The notes below the pieces were generated by a model. The model searched no databases. It was not told where the DNA came from and saw only the letters and a list, made by a program, of their open reading frames with translations. From positions 1 through 14,142 of the forward strand of contig USPO01000019.1 of the NCBI GenBank assembly GCA_900556575.1: 14,142 nt of DNA. The letters run 5' to 3'. The stretch is from an uncultured Eubacteriales bacterium. Lineage in GTDB: Bacteria; Bacillota; Clostridia; UBA1381. This document shows positions 13,925-14,142 of the stretch, piece after piece; position 1 is the first letter of the stretch, and each line of letters opens with the position of its first letter. Both the position numbers and the translations under genes were made by a program.

Positions 13925-14142
13925 ATGAGTAAGAAGAATAAAAAGCTGATTAGCGGCTTACTCGCACTTGCTATGGTAGCATCATCCGGTGTTGCGGTGT
14001 TAGCAGATGAACCGACAACAACAGCAGCAGAAGCCGGAACAACAGCTACAGAGGCAACAGCTGCGCCGGCAGAAGAAACACCGGCGACAGAAGTACCGGC
14101 GACAGAGGAACCGGCAGAAGAAACGCCGGCAACAGAAGCTCC
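13925..14142 (+). CDS. Secreted repeat protein, partial (runs off the window)
   Basis: The first 72 codons of an exported protein. Residues 1-27 form a signal peptide (MSKKNKKL, a hydrophobic core, VAVLA with a likely cut after 27). The mature part starts with a Thr/Ala/Glu-rich region that becomes a regular five-residue repeat of the type P-A-T/E-E-x (PAEET, PATEV, PATEE, PAEET, PATEA). Such acidic Pro/Thr/Ala tracts are usual as spacers between a signal peptide and surface domains in Clostridia; the functional domain lies beyond the window. GGAGG sits 7 nt before the ATG. The AraC-family gene ends 63 bp upstream with only a weak hairpin between, so the two may be co-transcribed. Confidence 0.75.
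   Translation, partial: MSKKNKKLISGLLALAMVASSGVAVLADEPTTTAAEAGTTATEATAAPAEETPATEVPATEEPAEETPATEA
14066..14142 (+). repeat. 15-bp tandem repeat encoding a PATEx spacer
   Basis: Five in-phase 15-bp units start at 14066, 14081, 14096, 14111 and 14126, each opening with CCGGC and varying in the second part; a sixth begins at 14141. Unit 1 and unit 4 differ only in their last base. The array continues past the window, so its full copy number is unknown. Confidence 0.85.

Overview
The window looks like chromosomal DNA from a low-GC, Gram-positive anaerobe of the class Clostridia, probably a gut, fibre-using type. This is inference from three things. Ribosome-binding sites are strong AGGAGG types. 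Nearly every transcription unit starts with a SigA-like promoter with a 17-bp spacer and usually a TGn extended -10. The gene families also fit: a ClpE-type zinc-finger unfoldase, a SigW-like ECF sigma factor with a ZAS anti-sigma factor, a GHL10 hydrolase-like lipo/secreted protein family, MalQ and a YesN-type AraC domain. I see no tRNA, rRNA, CRISPR array, insertion sequence or prophage.

Left part (1-3135): an ABC half-transporter of the multidrug/lipid exporter type lies on the minus strand, divergent from a Xer-type tyrosine recombinase on the plus strand. Two good back-to-back promoters lie between them. The recombinase is convergent with the next unit, and the two share a bidirectional terminator.

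Middle-left (3136-5177): an ECF sigma factor is followed by its membrane-anchored anti-sigma factor, both on the minus strand. The anti-sigma factor has a HxxxCxxC zinc motif, one membrane helix, a long Ser/Thr/Asn/Pro-rich outer stalk and a C-terminal domain. The 150-bp gap between the two genes carries a 13-bp direct repeat.

Centre (5231-8391): a secreted GHL10-family (DUF187) glycoside-hydrolase-like protein on the minus strand is divergent from malQ (4-alpha-glucanotransferase) on the plus strand. Each has its own terminator.

Right-centre (8455-11808): a ClpE-like AAA+ unfoldase with an N-terminal four-cysteine zinc finger is expressed alone, from a promoter overlapped by a palindrome. 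A DeoR-family sugar-phosphate-responsive repressor follows, also with its own promoter.

Right end (11809-14142): a small secreted protein with a probable lectin-like beta-sandwich, then an AraC-family regulator that lacks a receiver domain, then the start of a secreted protein built on Pro/Ala/Thr/Glu tandem repeats that runs off the window. Leaders and gaps here hold several clear inverted repeats. The cluster suggests a locally regulated cell-surface or secreted function, but no target can be shown from sequence alone.

Nothing here is a proven new system. The most interesting leads are the receiver-less AraC regulator between two secreted genes, the repeat-bearing gap in the sigma/anti-sigma pair, the stand-alone ClpE-like unfoldase with an unusual linker and ClpP loop, and the XerS-like recombinase.
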